Source: Bathynomus jamesi (Eukaryota; Arthropoda; Malacostraca; Isopoda; Cirolanidae). From it: 64,000 nt of DNA. Location: contig JAJOZX010007470.1 of the NCBI GenBank assembly GCA_023014485.1, forward strand, positions 142,501 to 206,500, written 5' to 3'. Made by a program: the position numbers and the translations under genes. Of the stretch, positions 12,404-22,303 are shown in pieces (position 1 is the stretch's first letter; the number at the start of each line of letters is the position of its first letter). A model generated the notes under the pieces. It worked only from the letters and a program-made list of their open reading frames with translations. It had not been told where the DNA came from and did not search any database.

Positions 12404-14844
12404 TGCCATTGGTACCTCCTCGGTATGGGCCGCAAGGCCTTTTGAGGTACTTCTTTTCCTTGTAACTCCTTGTAACTCTCTCTCTCTCTCTCTGTTGGTG
12501 AAATTAAAAAATTCTGTGTGAAGAAAGTCTCCATCGTACATTGGCTGTTTATAATAATCTTTATAGGGGAATGTTATGGAAATTGTAGTACTGTACATAA
12601 ACGTTAGTTTAGTACGGTGAAATGTACTTAGTTTAAAAATTTTGAAAGGTCTCTTGGCCGTCTTCTGAAATCAGTGAATTTGAATTTTAAGTACTGCCAT
12701 TAATCTGTGTCTCGGATACAGAATGTAATTAAACACTCGTTTAGGAAACAAAGTAATGTCTTGAAATAAAAAAAAGGGGGGTTATTATTTACATAAACCT
12801 TTTATTTAGTCAACATTTTTAATACTTGGCCTGTACAACAATATTGCAGAGAATTTTAATTTTTATTTTATCTTATTTTTGGTTAGTACACCCTTAGTAT
12901 TCCTTGGGTGCTTTCAATTCGAAGGTTGTTTAGGCCATATAAGTGAAAGCGTTTGTGTAAAACAATGCTCGTCTACTTCAGTTGTCGTAATGCCTAAATA
13001 TCTTGTTAGAAAAGGTCAGATTTTGACCTTTCATTGATTTTCATGGCTTTATTTTTTGGTTAAATACTCGCGAAACTTTTAAAGGAATGTTTGCCAAGAG
13101 AGACAAAGCATAACGTTAAAGTATGAATTAACCGCGTGGTATGCACTCCACACAATTAGCGTCCCGCCCTCTTCCCCCTCTCATACTGCGACATTTTTTT
13201 ATGAATGCTCGTGTATTTCACTCTTTTTTACGTAGATTCTCATCTGATGATTCAGTATGAAGCATATACACTTGTTTGGAAGTTTTAAAACAAGTATGTC
13301 GTTCGTCTAATACGAGTATACCATTAGCTCAATTTTTCCTCTCTCCTCCGAATATAGACCTAAAAATATGTACAATTTTCTACAAATCCTTTCAAAATAA
13401 CATTTTTTTTGTATAATAGTGGCGCTACTCCAGTAGTAGAGATAATATTTTGTTAATATGGACTTAGTTTTAAACAAAATTCTTGTTCAGGTTTCAGGAA
13501 AGCTATACAACAATTTTTTCTATTTTTGTTAAAAAAAAGTTTTTTTGGTTTCCATTTTTCAATTTAAGTTTGACGTGTTTCGATTAATCTGTATTATTCG
13601 ATTTGCATAAATGTTCGTTATAAATTACGTAAATGAAACCTTGTTGGGTTAACAATATAGACTCGATAAGTGCCTGAGACAAAGTCGTGTGCGTATTTTC
13701 TTTAATAGAAATATTAGATTAAACTTCATTGGGGTTGACGTATGGAAGCAGGTCGATGGCCGCATTTGTATATGCAGTATATACTCTATATATAAATACA
13801 TAATATATTCCCCCCATAATTGTTAATGTACGCAAACTTGCGTAATAGGTATGTAAATATGCTTGGCCATATGATGGTACACGGAATCCATAATTTCATA
13901 TTTTGAGTCGTATACCAAGATTTGTAATAATTAATGAACATCGTAATTAATGTAATGCGATTATTAATTAAGAAAATAATTACTAAATTTATAATAGCCA
14001 AAAAGGCGTAATGACGTTTTTTAGAAACTCTGAATTTGTAAATATTTTAACGGTCATAGAAAAAAGGTTGTTTCGCGGGCAGGTGAAATAGTTGAACCAA
14101 GGAATAAGATTTACCGATGTTGTGAGTTATTAGAAATTTTGTAGAGTTCATTGTTAAAGGTTCAGATGTGGTTGTACACTGATACCTGCAAAAACAAGGC
14201 TCGTAAATTAATCGTATATAATTGCATTAACAATGCCTTCCGGTAGAATATTTCCGTATGTACATACAGGAATTAAAGTTAGGTGGAATATGGAAGTGTG
14301 AATTTGATGTTAAAAAAAAATAAGAGGTTGCCATGGAAACCAAGTAATGTCACTTTATCTATTTAAGTAACATAATAATATATATTTTTTTAAATTTAAT
14401 TTACAAGATTAGTGAATAAAAGTCAAAGCATGAAAGTTATTAATGCGCCTAGACCTATTTTTTATACCGTTAACCTTTTTATTATGTCAAAAGAATTTCA
14501 ATATTATAAGATCTTCACAGGCCATAATTTTCAGGCAACAAACGTCATTGTTTTGCATGTGTGTGTGTGCGCGTGCGCACGTGCATTTACGTGACCACTA
14601 ATGTATATTAGCACATAAAGATAGAAAGAACCCATAGTAGTCCCTATGGTTGTGTAGGTATTATGGTCCTATGCGGCTTGGCTAAATATGTGGGAGTTGT
14701 ATTGTTTTGTGTATCATTTTATGTATAGTCACTTTAGATAATTATCATGTCCATTGAATAAACTTATATTATGTAAGTGCGTTATTTTTTTATGCGGGAA
14801 GGAGGGGGCCAACGGTGAATGCCCGCAACCTCCCCCCCCCCCCC
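8825..14844. other. Long non-coding interval
   Basis: No exon or RNA gene could be supported over 6 kb. Contents: (CA)n at 10671-10704, (CA)n about 11335-11390, (TA)n about 11550-11595, (CT)n at 12369-12400, and an internal fragment of the foldback MITE family at about 10866-10985. Several ORFs coincide with these repeats. Confidence 0.55.
10866..10985. repeat. Internal fragment of foldback MITE
   Basis: Contains ACAAATGTTGAAATTGATGT, TCTTGTTTTAGAAC, TTTGTTGCAGGTAG and GAGTTACACT...GAGGAAAA, in the same order as the interior of the MITE copies at 43442 and 53575. No TIRs remain. Confidence 0.6.
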
Positions 14845-15210
14845 CTATCCATAAAGGAAGAGAGCCAAAACCAAAGTCCAAGGTTTTTGAGATACGGGGA
14901 CACTGAAAGATTGGAGGTCACAGACAGGGGGAAAGATAGATTGAGGAAGTGTGTTCCAGAGTTGATCGGTTGAGCAGATGAAAAATTTAAAATACCGATT
15001 AACCTTTGCGTGCTCTCCTTAAAGGAGTCTCCATGCAGTTAGATAGTTCAGAAGAGCAATGTCCTTTATAACAGCGATAGTAAAGAGAGAGTGAGGCAAC
15101 ATTGCAGTCAGTAAGAGGCGTGGAATTGAGGAGATGAAAAACCTTTTTCATCCGGCCAAGTAGAGATGTGTATTGTAAAATAAGTAAACCACCGCTAAAT
15201 TGGTGCATCT
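14845..15210 (-). pseudogene. LINE reverse transcriptase ORF, 3' end (decayed)
   Basis: On the minus strand a frame encodes LGRMKKVFHLLNSTP, VASLSLYYRCYKGHCSSEL and ARKG, continuing in a second frame with QLWNTLPQSIFPPVCDLQSF and a stop at 14845-14847. The order (R-x-K-K-x-F-x-L, SLxxYYRxYxGxCSSEL, LWNxLP) is the C-terminal tail of non-LTR retrotransposon ORF2 proteins (Jockey/CR1-like). At least one frameshift separates the halves. It is 5'-truncated: RT catalytic motifs are absent. A poly-C run follows at its 3' side (14832-14845). Confidence 0.7.
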
Positions 15211-15226
15211 ATAATTTTTATTATTG

Positions 15227-15266
<40 letters not shown>

Positions 15267-16125
15267 CACATTATCAAGGAGGAACAGAAAATAGACAGAG
15301 ATTACAAAGTAAATGAGTTAAATAGACAAGCAAAAAATTCACAATCGGCACCTCAAATTAAAGGCCTTAAAGCCCTCTAAAGATTTTTTCAATTGATAAC
15401 ATAATCTGTAGGCTGCTAAATTACTAAATATGTATATAGATGAAATTAGACAAAAAAAAAAAAAAAACCAATACAGAGAACAAAAATTATTATAATGGTT
15501 ATTAACACTAATATTTAATTAAAGCAGACAATTAATTGGCAAGAATTTAATGAAAAACAAATAGATAACGTAGATAACAAATAGATAACATAATCTGTAG
15601 GCTGCTAAATTACTAAATATAAAAAGACTATATAGATGAAATTAGACAAAACACCAGTACAGAAAACAAAAATTATTATAATGGTTATTAACACTAATAT
15701 TTAATTAAAACAGGAAATTAAATGGCCAGAAATTAATGAAACAAAGGGAATGGTGCCATCGTCTTACAGAATATTACAAAATTTTTCTACAAACAGTCTG
15801 GAAAAGTTGTTTTCCCAAAGCAACTCAGTTGAAAAGTCCAATAAAACCCCCAGCAACCAAAGATTATACACGAAAGAAATATTACAATTAAAATAGACAC
15901 ATAAGAATGTTAACAGTTCTTACAATAATATTTATTTATTTAACCAGGGCAAACCATTAAGGGGGCAAGAATGCAGTCAAGAAAACAGTAGGCCCTTCGC
16001 CAGCTTTCTGACAATGCACGAATCTAATTTATACAACCCAGGACTAATATTAAGGACCAAATCCGCATTATTCTTGATCACACTTGATTCCAGTATATTT
16101 CTGCTAACAATAGATTTACTAAACC

Positions 16126-16341
16126 TTAATTTGGAAGCATTTTCCAATCAATGGGATGATTAGTATCTCTTACGTGAATGAAAATGGCGTTAGATTCCTG
16201 GCCACTTCTTATACTGTATTGATGCTGTTTAATACGTAACTCAAGGGTCTTACCAGTTTGGCCAATGTAAAATTTATTACATATTGTGCAAGGGATTTTA
16301 TATACACAACCATGTTCACTTAACGGGGAGTTCTTAATCAA
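16126..16341 (-). pseudogene. Penelope-like GIY-YIG endonuclease domain
   Basis: SEHGCVYKIPCTICNKFYIGQTGK followed by LELRIKQHQYSIRSG and HVRDTNHPIDW is the GIY-YIG nuclease of Penelope-like elements (the Cys-x2-Cys insertion, FYIGQTG and R-x-K-x-H are visible). The frame ends early at KMLPN-stop because an A run is one base shorter than in the partner copy at 16960 on, where the frame continues NASKLRFSKSIVSRNILES. So this copy carries a -1 frameshift. Confidence 0.85.
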
Positions 16342-16685
16342 TGAATTCTTAATTACATCTAAATTTTTGAACGCAATATTTACGTTAAAAGTCCTCAGCA
16401 GATTCGGCAGATCAAGGAAATTTTCTGAATGGTAACACTAAAACATTTTTTGTGTTATAAGGAATCTTATCCTTTACTTAGTAGAGGTTTCTTTGCCATT
16501 TTTAAGGGACTTATCTATGCAGTTCTTTGGGTATTTTAAATCAAAAGCAATTTGTATATTTTACTAATTTCGTCGTCAATGAACTCTGGGCTACAAATTC
16601 GTAGACCTCTTAGGAACAAAGTAGAAAGAACGGATCGTTTTACATTAATGGGTGATCAGAATAATAATGTATATAGGAACAATTA

Positions 16686-16958
16686 TTAGTGGGTTTTTCT
16701 GTAAATATTGTACTTAAACCTTTTTCCAGACCTATATATTAAAACATCTAAAAAAGGGATCGAAGAATCTTTTTCTATTTCAACTGTAAAATTGATAGAG
16801 GGAGTTAAATTATTAAGTTTGGGTAAGAATTCATTGAGATTTAAAGTCACTGGCCATAGACAAAGAACATCATCTACATATCTAAACCATGGAACATAAT
16901 TTGGCAGAATCTTCCTTAATAACTTACTTTCAAAAAACTCCATATATAAGTTACTCAA
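16686..16958 (-). pseudogene. Penelope-like reverse transcriptase fragment
   Basis: Encodes MEFFESKLLRKILP, then WFRYVDDVLCLWP with the YVDD catalytic motif of the reverse transcriptase, then LNNLTPSINFTVEIEKDSSIPFLDVLIYR and YNIYRK, the usual RT/thumb order of Penelope-like retroelements. It begins abruptly at 16958, where the inverted partner copy starts, so the N-terminal RT motifs are missing. Confidence 0.85.
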
Positions 16959-16959
16959 A

Positions 16960-17872
16960 ATTCACGTAAGAGATACTAATCATCCCATTGATTGGAAAAA
17001 TGCTTCCAAATTAAGGTTTAGTAAATCTATTGTTAGCAGAAATATACTGGAATCAAGTGTGATCAAGAATAATGCGGATTTGGTCCTTAATATTAGTCCT
17101 GGGTTGTATAAATTAGATTCGTGCATTGTCAGAAAGCTGGCGAAGGGCCTACTGTTTTCTTGACTGCATTCTTGCCCCCTTAATGGTTTGCCCTGGTTAA
17201 ATAAATAAATATTATTGTAAGAACTGTTAACATTCTTATGTGTCTATTTTAATTGTAATATTTCTTTCGTGTATAATCTTTGGTTGCTGGGGGGTTTATT
17301 GGACTTTTCAACTGAGTTGCTTTTGGGAAAACAACTTTTCCAGACTGTTTGTAGAAAAATTTTGTAATATTCTGTAAGACGATGGCACCATTCCCTTTGT
17401 TTTCATTAATTTCTGGCCATTTAATTTCCTGCTTTAATTAAATATTAGTGTTAATAACCATTATAATAATTTTTGTTTTCTGTACTGGTGTTTTGTCTAA
17501 TTTCATCTATATAGTCTTTTTATATTTAGTAATTTAGCAGCCTATAGATTATGTTATCTATTTGTTATCTACGTTATCTATTTGTTTTTCATTAAATTCT
17601 TGCCAATTAATTGCCTGCTTTAATTAAATATTAGTGTTAATAACCATTATAATAATTTTTGTTCTCTGTATTGGTTTTTTTTTTTTTGTGTCTAAGTTCA
17701 TCTATATACATATTTAGTAATTTAGCAGCCTACAGATTATGTTATCAATTGAAAAATCTTTAGAGGGCTTTAAGGCCTTTAATTTGAGGTGCCGATTGTG
17801 AATTTTTTGCTTGTCTATTTAACTCATTTACTTTGTAATCTCTGTCTATTTTCTGTTCCTCCTTGATAATGT
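16960..17872 (+). mobile_element. Penelope-like element, inverted partner copy
   Basis: Reverse complement of 15272-16178 at high identity. It begins within the GIY-YIG coding region (HVRDTNHPIDWKNASKL), keeps the open frame to KLAKGLLFS-stop at about 17160, and then carries the same 3' region. It is head-to-head with the minus-strand copy, the arrangement expected of Penelope insertions with an inverted 5'-truncated partner. Confidence 0.8.
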
Positions 17873-17900
17873 GAATATATCACGAAAGCGCTCGGACTTT
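17857..17900 (+). ncRNA. Degenerate hammerhead-like motif at Penelope 3' end
   Basis: Layout: TCC / TTGATAA / T / GTGA-loop-TCAC / GAAA / AGCGCT / C / GGA (17860-17896). It has the same architecture as the better copy at 18515-18560. The core TTGATAA differs from CTGANGA at two positions, so activity is doubtful. The corresponding site on the left arm (15264-15285) is cut off inside the stem-II loop by a (TA)n tract. Confidence 0.45.
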
Positions 17901-17967
17901 GTGTTTCCTTTTCCCTGTGGTTGTTTGCTTATTAATAAGATCACGTGTTATTGTGTGATTTTAGTGC

Positions 17968-18003
<36 letters not shown>

Positions 18004-18079
18004 ATATATATATATATATATATTATGCTGCAAACCCAGAAGGAAAAAGAAAAACGATTCGAAGGCCTTTCGTGTATTC

Positions 18080-18325
18080 AAAGCTACACGCCTACTAAAG
18101 AATAGCCCTGATAATGTTGTTGGTTGTGTGTATTCGATCGGATGTACACAATGTAACTCACTATATATAGGCCAAACCGGTAAAACGTTAGATATTAGGG
18201 TAAAACAGCATAAATATGCTTGTAGAACAGCTAATAATTCCAATGCTTTATTTAACCATATGTATAGATATAACCATAGCATCAAGTGGATAGTTCTAAA
18301 GCGCTTGTTAAAAACAGAGATATAA
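18080..18325 (+). pseudogene. Penelope-like GIY-YIG endonuclease fragment
   Basis: FRVFKATRLLKNSPDNVVGC, then VYSIGCTQCNSLYIGQTGK, then LDIRVKQHKYACR and NALFNHMYRYNHSIKW, ending in a stop after LLKTEI. The Cys-x2-Cys, LYIGQTG and R-x-K-x-H-K features of the Penelope GIY-YIG nuclease are present. Upstream the frame runs into the inverted terminal block and a (TA)n tract, so the RT is absent. It differs in sequence from the 16-kb copy. Confidence 0.85.
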
Positions 18326-18514
18326 TAGAAAGAATATTCTAGAATGTGCATTTATTCATTTTAAAACAATTTCAATAACAGTGCGGGGACGTAAAAATTG
18401 ACGATATCATGTTAAAATTTCTTTTGCCTCTCATTAACCCTTGTTAAGTATGTGCTAATTGTTTTGTTTTCCTGTACGTTGTATATATTTATGGGCATCT
18501 CGCCTTTTATCTTC

Positions 18515-18560
18515 ATTCCCTGACGAGGTGTAGCTTTGAATACACGAAAGGCCTTGGAAT
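18515..18560 (+). ncRNA. Hammerhead ribozyme-like motif
   Basis: Reading 5' to 3': stem I ATTCC (18515-18519); core CTGACGA (18520-18526); one extra G; stem II GTGTA (18528-18532) and TACAC (18541-18545) closing an 8-base loop; core GAAA (18546-18549); a very short palindromic stem III (AGGCCT, 18549-18554); T at the expected cleavage position; stem I partner GGAAT (18556-18560). This is the type-I, minimal-stem-III layout reported for Penelope-like retroelements. The additional unpaired G before stem II is a deviation. Activity is untested. Confidence 0.6.
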
Positions 18561-18631
18561 CGTTTTTCTTTTCCTTGTGGGTTTGCAGCATTCATTCATT
18601 TCACGTGTTTCTCAGGGGACCATTCTGAGTT

Positions 18632-18670
<39 letters not shown>

Positions 18671-18672
<2 letters not shown>

Positions 18673-18710
18673 GGGCGTAGCCAGAATTTCTTTTCGGGAG
18701 TGGTACACAC
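18671..18710 (+). repeat. Solo transposon-like end (CAGGGGCGTAGCCAG)
   Basis: CAGGGGCGTAGCCAGAATTT directly follows a (TA)n tract and runs into a (CA)n tract at 18704-18729. It resembles a common invertebrate hAT-like terminus. No inverted partner was found. Confidence 0.35.
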
Positions 18711-19066
18711 ACACACACACACACACACAGTATAGGCCACTATATTAAATTTTAAATTTTATTTCATTTGTTTATTGTGTGTGTGTGTCCACGAGGCGTT
18801 AAGCGGCCAAAGCCTTTTCCCTAATAGTCGTTTCACACCTGTCGAAATGTAGCTCATTTAGTTCATTCAGGTATTTGGGCAATACGGTGTAACGGGTACT
18901 TTTGACCCCGTTTTATGTTTTTTTATGTCTTATCTATTTTATTATTAGGCGTTCACTGGATGCGTTTTAATTTAGTCGAATAGAATAAATGCGTCGTTTG
19001 TACATTACTAATTACCCTGAAAACTGGTTTAACATAAAGAAAACGGCCAAATTTGAAAACTAGGTC

Positions 19067-19114
<48 letters not shown>

Positions 19115-19116
<2 letters not shown>

Positions 19117-19384
19117 CCTTGGTTTAGCTTCCGCTCGAATTGTTCATTTTGATGAAAGTGAAACTTGTCACTCCACCTTAGACTTACAGTTTAACGTGAA
19201 ATCCGAATCACCCCCACAGCAGCCCAGCGTCTTAACCACTATTTATTTACCAACCAATTTCTTTTATTGTGTGGAAGGATGAACGCTGGGTTTTGCTGCG
19301 CGCGCGCCTGCCGTCACCGGGTCTCGATCCCGGTGCCGATGGATTCGTAATCAGCGACGCCAACCACTACAACCGAGGCGCGTG
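19115..19384 (-). repeat. Composite tRNA-derived SINE, copy 2
   Basis: Reverse complement of the family: the first tRNA-like head lies at the right end (19300-19384, with GGGATCGAGACCCGGTGACG), the second head is shortened near 19235, and the tail is at 19115. It is flanked on both sides by TA tracts and points away from copy 3. Confidence 0.8.
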
Positions 19385-19417
19385 TGTGTATATATATATA
19401 TATAATATATATTATAG

Positions 19418-19715
19418 GTGGTGTAGTGGTTAGCGTCGTTGACTACAGAACCATCGGCCCCGGGATCGAGACCCGGTGACGGCAGGTGGTGCGCAGCAAA
19501 ACCCGCTGTTCATCCTTCCACACAATAAAAAAAAATTGGTTGGTAGATAACATGGGTACCGTGGGTAGTCTAGTGTTAAGACGCTGGGCCGCTGGTTGGG
19601 CGTGGTTCGGATTCCACGTTAAACTGTAGGTCTAAGGTGGAGTGATGGACAAGCTTGACCTTCGTCAGAATGAACAATTCGGGCGGAAGCAAAAGCAAAG
19701 TAACCAAGGTTACCT
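19418..19715 (+). repeat. Composite tRNA-derived SINE, copy 3
   Basis: Starts GGTGGTGTAGTGGTTAGCGT, has CCGGGATCGAGACCCGGTG, the body GGTTGGTAGATAACATGGG, the second head with GACGCTGGGCCGCTGG and GTGGTTCGGATTCCACG, and the tail. Together with copy 2 it forms a large head-to-head inverted repeat separated by ~35 bases of TA-rich DNA. Confidence 0.8.
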
Positions 19716-20801
19716 TCTTTTTTATTGTAGATAACAAGTTGTAACGAAATTAGTTCAGGCTGTGCGCATCACGTGCTTGATTTTATTTTTTTTTAAAGTA
19801 GACTTGTGATAAGACTTGTTAATTCTCTTTCCAATCGTTCGGCTTGAATGGAGAATGATCAATTTCGTCAGTTTCGAACCTCAATCACATTTAAGTGTTC
19901 TCGCAACAGAATCTAAAACTGAGGTTAATAAATGCAATTAGGTCCTACATTCAACTGGGAAAAATATTTGTGGTGTAAAACTGTTCGTGTGTATTCTTGG
20001 CTACCTTACGAAGCCGCGACAATCTGTCGGAACATTACAGAGCTGATTGCTACACGAACATACAGGTAGCAACATCAGTGGTGTCGCCGTAGTTATTTTT
20101 TTTATAGGTTGTAATTCATGTTATATATCCTGTTTTATGTTTAGAGCATTTAAATTTGGTTTAAATGTTAATATTCACAGTTGAAAATATGAAAATGTCG
20201 TCATTTCGTAAAGTATCCAGTGTGTGTGTGTGTTTGTGTGTTTAATAAGATAAAAATTATCCTCCCCTTTTCTAACTATTATCCGCAGCAGAAGCAGTAT
20301 ATACACAAACACACATATATATGTATATAGGCTACAGCGTACGTGAGTTTTTTTTTATCCAAATGCGTGATTTGACGACTCATCACCGGAACCTAGTTTT
20401 AGAATGGCTGCAAAGAAAAACTAATTTTAAATCAGAAAATCGAAAATGATATCGAAATAATTAAAAAAACAATACTTTGTTTCTCTGTTTTTGTTTGTAA
20501 TTCTTATTGTTTATTGGTTTCGTTATTGTTTTTTTATTTTTGTCATTCGTTACGCAGTTTTGTTGACAATGATTTGAATAGCTTTTGTATAATTTGTAGG
20601 TTTGTAAGCTAATCTATAGTTGATAATTACACGCATGATATAATGACGCGTGTTCCTGTTTTTTTTAGTTTAGTTTATGCTAGTTAATCTGTTGTGCCCT
20701 ATTGGTGTTGTTGTTGTGTCGTCACTGGGCATGAAGGGTATAATTTTAAACACCTAAAACTTATCCATTTTTAAAGTTTGAGTTAAAATGAACTATAACT
20801 A
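19716..20801. other. Non-coding AT-rich interval
   Basis: No gene recognised. Only a short GT run (20219-20239) and poly-T stretches. Confidence 0.6.
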
Positions 20802-21204
20802 GGTAGTCCAAATAGCTCCTATACAAAGTTATGTTGTTTTCAACCTAACTTTGTAAAGGTAGGTGGCATCCTACCTGTGGGTTGGATGCCACCAATTTAA
20901 TTTATATTTCAGTTGCATATCTCAGGGTCGTGGCGAATGTCGTAACACCGTTTCTCGTCGATCAGCGAAGTTAAGCGACATTGTATCTGGAGAGTAGTTG
21001 GATGGGAAACCGTTCTTTGCATCCAGATTATGTAGCGACCCATATTTGATCCCACGTAAAGCTGTAGGTAACCTCCATCATGTGACGTTAGATGTTGTGA
21101 AGGAGATTAAATAAATCCTATTATTAATTACTTGTATATCCCCATTGGTTTAAAGTAATGTAAAATGATGATAAAACACTTTGCTGGGAGCTATTTGGAC
21201 TACC
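20802..21204. mobile_element. TIR element with nested 5S-SINE
   Basis: An exact 18-bp inverted repeat GGTAGTCCAAATAGCTCC at 20802-20819 and 21187-21204 encloses a 5S-derived SINE (20926-21110). No transposase lies inside. The superfamily and target duplication could not be set. Confidence 0.6.
20926..21110 (+). repeat. 5S rRNA-derived SINE, copy 1
   Basis: The first ~90 bases follow 5S rRNA: TTTCTCGTCGATCAGCGAAG, TTAAGCGACATT, then AGTAGTTGGATGGGAAACCG, matching the loop A/box A and box C regions (CCGATCACCGAAGTTAAGC, TACTTGGATGGG). A family-specific 3' part follows (GATCCCACGTAAAGCTGTAGGT). Shared by copies at 27625, 37880, 48575 and, inverted, 53810. Too diverged to be a functional 5S gene. 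Confidence 0.8.
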
Positions 21205-21298
21205 CCCAAGTTACGTCATCTCAACTCACCATTTCTAAGTATGTGAACTTATACACATATTAGAAATTAGACCTTCATTTATTCTAACTTCTGTATAT

Positions 21299-21561
21299 GT
21301 TACAGGGAATCTGTGTAACTAGGGATTTCATGAAATCCCTAAAATGTTCAGGGATTTCATGTAAGGTTAAGTCGTGATATTTTCGTTAGTTTTAACGGAA
21401 ATATCACGACTTAACCTAACTAATCGTCATTCATTTAACCTAACCAGGCATTCAATAATTTTCCCGTAGGTTTAACGAAAATATCACGACTTAACCTTAC
21501 ATGAAATCCTTGAACATTTTAGGAATTTATGAAATCCGTAGTTACACAGATTCTCTGTAAC
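21299..21561. repeat. Foldback element with TTAGG-like core
   Basis: Ends GTTACAGGGAATCTGTGTAA and its inverted complement. Inside are inverted copies of GGGATTTCATGTAAGGTTAA and of CGTGATATTTTCGTTAG. The centre holds a second small hairpin (CGTTAGTTTTAACGG). No coding capacity. The core is shared with the hairpins at 3872 and 45678. Confidence 0.8.
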
Positions 21562-21917
21562 ATATACACTTCCATTAGGATTTTTAGCTCTCAACTTCTG
21601 CTTTTTCTTTTAGTGTTTTAGAGTTTCTGTAAAAGTTACCTTGTTACATTGTCACATCATATTTGGTTAGTAAAAGTTTTAATTTTGTAACGTTATCAGC
21701 TGAATTTATGCAAAACTAAAGGCGGATCTTTAGTTTAAAAGCATTAAATGTTGTAAGCCTTCGGCTGTAATTTCAATGTGAACTCCTTAATTGCATAGTA
21801 AAACATTGTTACCACTACGTCGTGAAAAGGTACCGCTGCAAAAGACTCTGACGAAGGAACCCCACCACCCACCCATCCACACATCCATTGTAAAAGTTAA
21901 TGAACGCGCGCGTATAA

Positions 21918-22142
21918 ATGCAGCTTCTCAGAGGTGTTGGAGAGGCACCTGACGAAGTCGTTAAGAATAATGACCCTCCGGAAAAGAAGAGGAAAATTGG
22001 GACTTGGCAGAGGAGAAGAAGATTCTCTCTTCAGCTGGATGAATACCCCAGCAAGGAGTCCAAGGACTCGAAAGATCCACCACTACCACCGCTCAGGGGC
22101 TCGAACGTTGCCCCTCTAATCCACAGTATCAGTTTTGATGAG
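21918..22142 (+). CDS. Candidate 5' exon (possibly of the Ral GEF gene)
   Basis: An open frame starting ATG at 21918, preceded by a TATAAA-like stretch (21912-21917), encodes a basic, Ser/Pro-rich peptide: PPEKKRKIGTWQRRRRFSLQ, KDPPLPPLRG, SNVAPLIHSISFDE. It ends exactly before a donor-like GTAATG at 22143 in phase 0, the phase in which the first Rgl exon at 50967 begins. The composition looks coding rather than repetitive. RRRRFSLQ resembles a basophilic-kinase site. No homologue was recognised, and the link to Rgl over a 29-kb intron is inference. Confidence 0.45.
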
Positions 22143-22226
22143 GTAATGAAGCGTTTAAGTTGAAGGCGTGTTTTTTTACGAACCATATTTGTTGTACAAA
22201 CTTTTTGAATTGACTTCTCGGTAATG

Positions 22227-22303
22227 CAAGGTGTCCATAAATTATCTTCACAAATTCAGTTCAATTTCAGTCGCATTTGTAAAGATAATTTATGGACATC
22301 CTG
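22227..22303. mobile_element. 77-bp mini-MITE
   Basis: Inverted halves CAAGGTGTCCATAAATTATC and GATAATTTATGGACATCCTG with a short loop. Same design as 46567-46638. It is essentially two TIRs with no interior. Confidence 0.7.

Larger units (their letters stand above)
15272..16958 (-). mobile_element. Penelope-like element, 5'-truncated, minus strand
   Basis: Order on the minus strand: RT fragment (16686-16958), connector with residual coding (ICSPEFIDDE-like and AFDLKYPKNCIDKSLK words in shifted frames, 16345-16680), GIY-YIG endonuclease (16126-16341), then a ~850-bp 3' region down to 15272. The 3' region and the end of the GIY-YIG domain are repeated in inverted orientation at 16960-17872, so the whole is a large palindrome. 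The element is decayed (frameshifts). Confidence 0.85.
18021..18640 (+). mobile_element. Second Penelope-like element 3' part
   Basis: A plus-strand GIY-YIG coding fragment (about 18080-18325) is followed by a 3' region and a hammerhead-like motif. The same terminal block is inverted at the left (18021-18098, minus) and upright at the right (18528-18600), so the fragment is flanked by inverted terminal repeats like Penelope pLTRs. A (TA)n tract lies on each outer side. Confidence 0.75.

Noticed and set aside
20926..21110. True 5S rRNA gene
   Set aside because: Only the box A and box C regions resemble 5S. The 3' part is unrelated and dispersed with the family.
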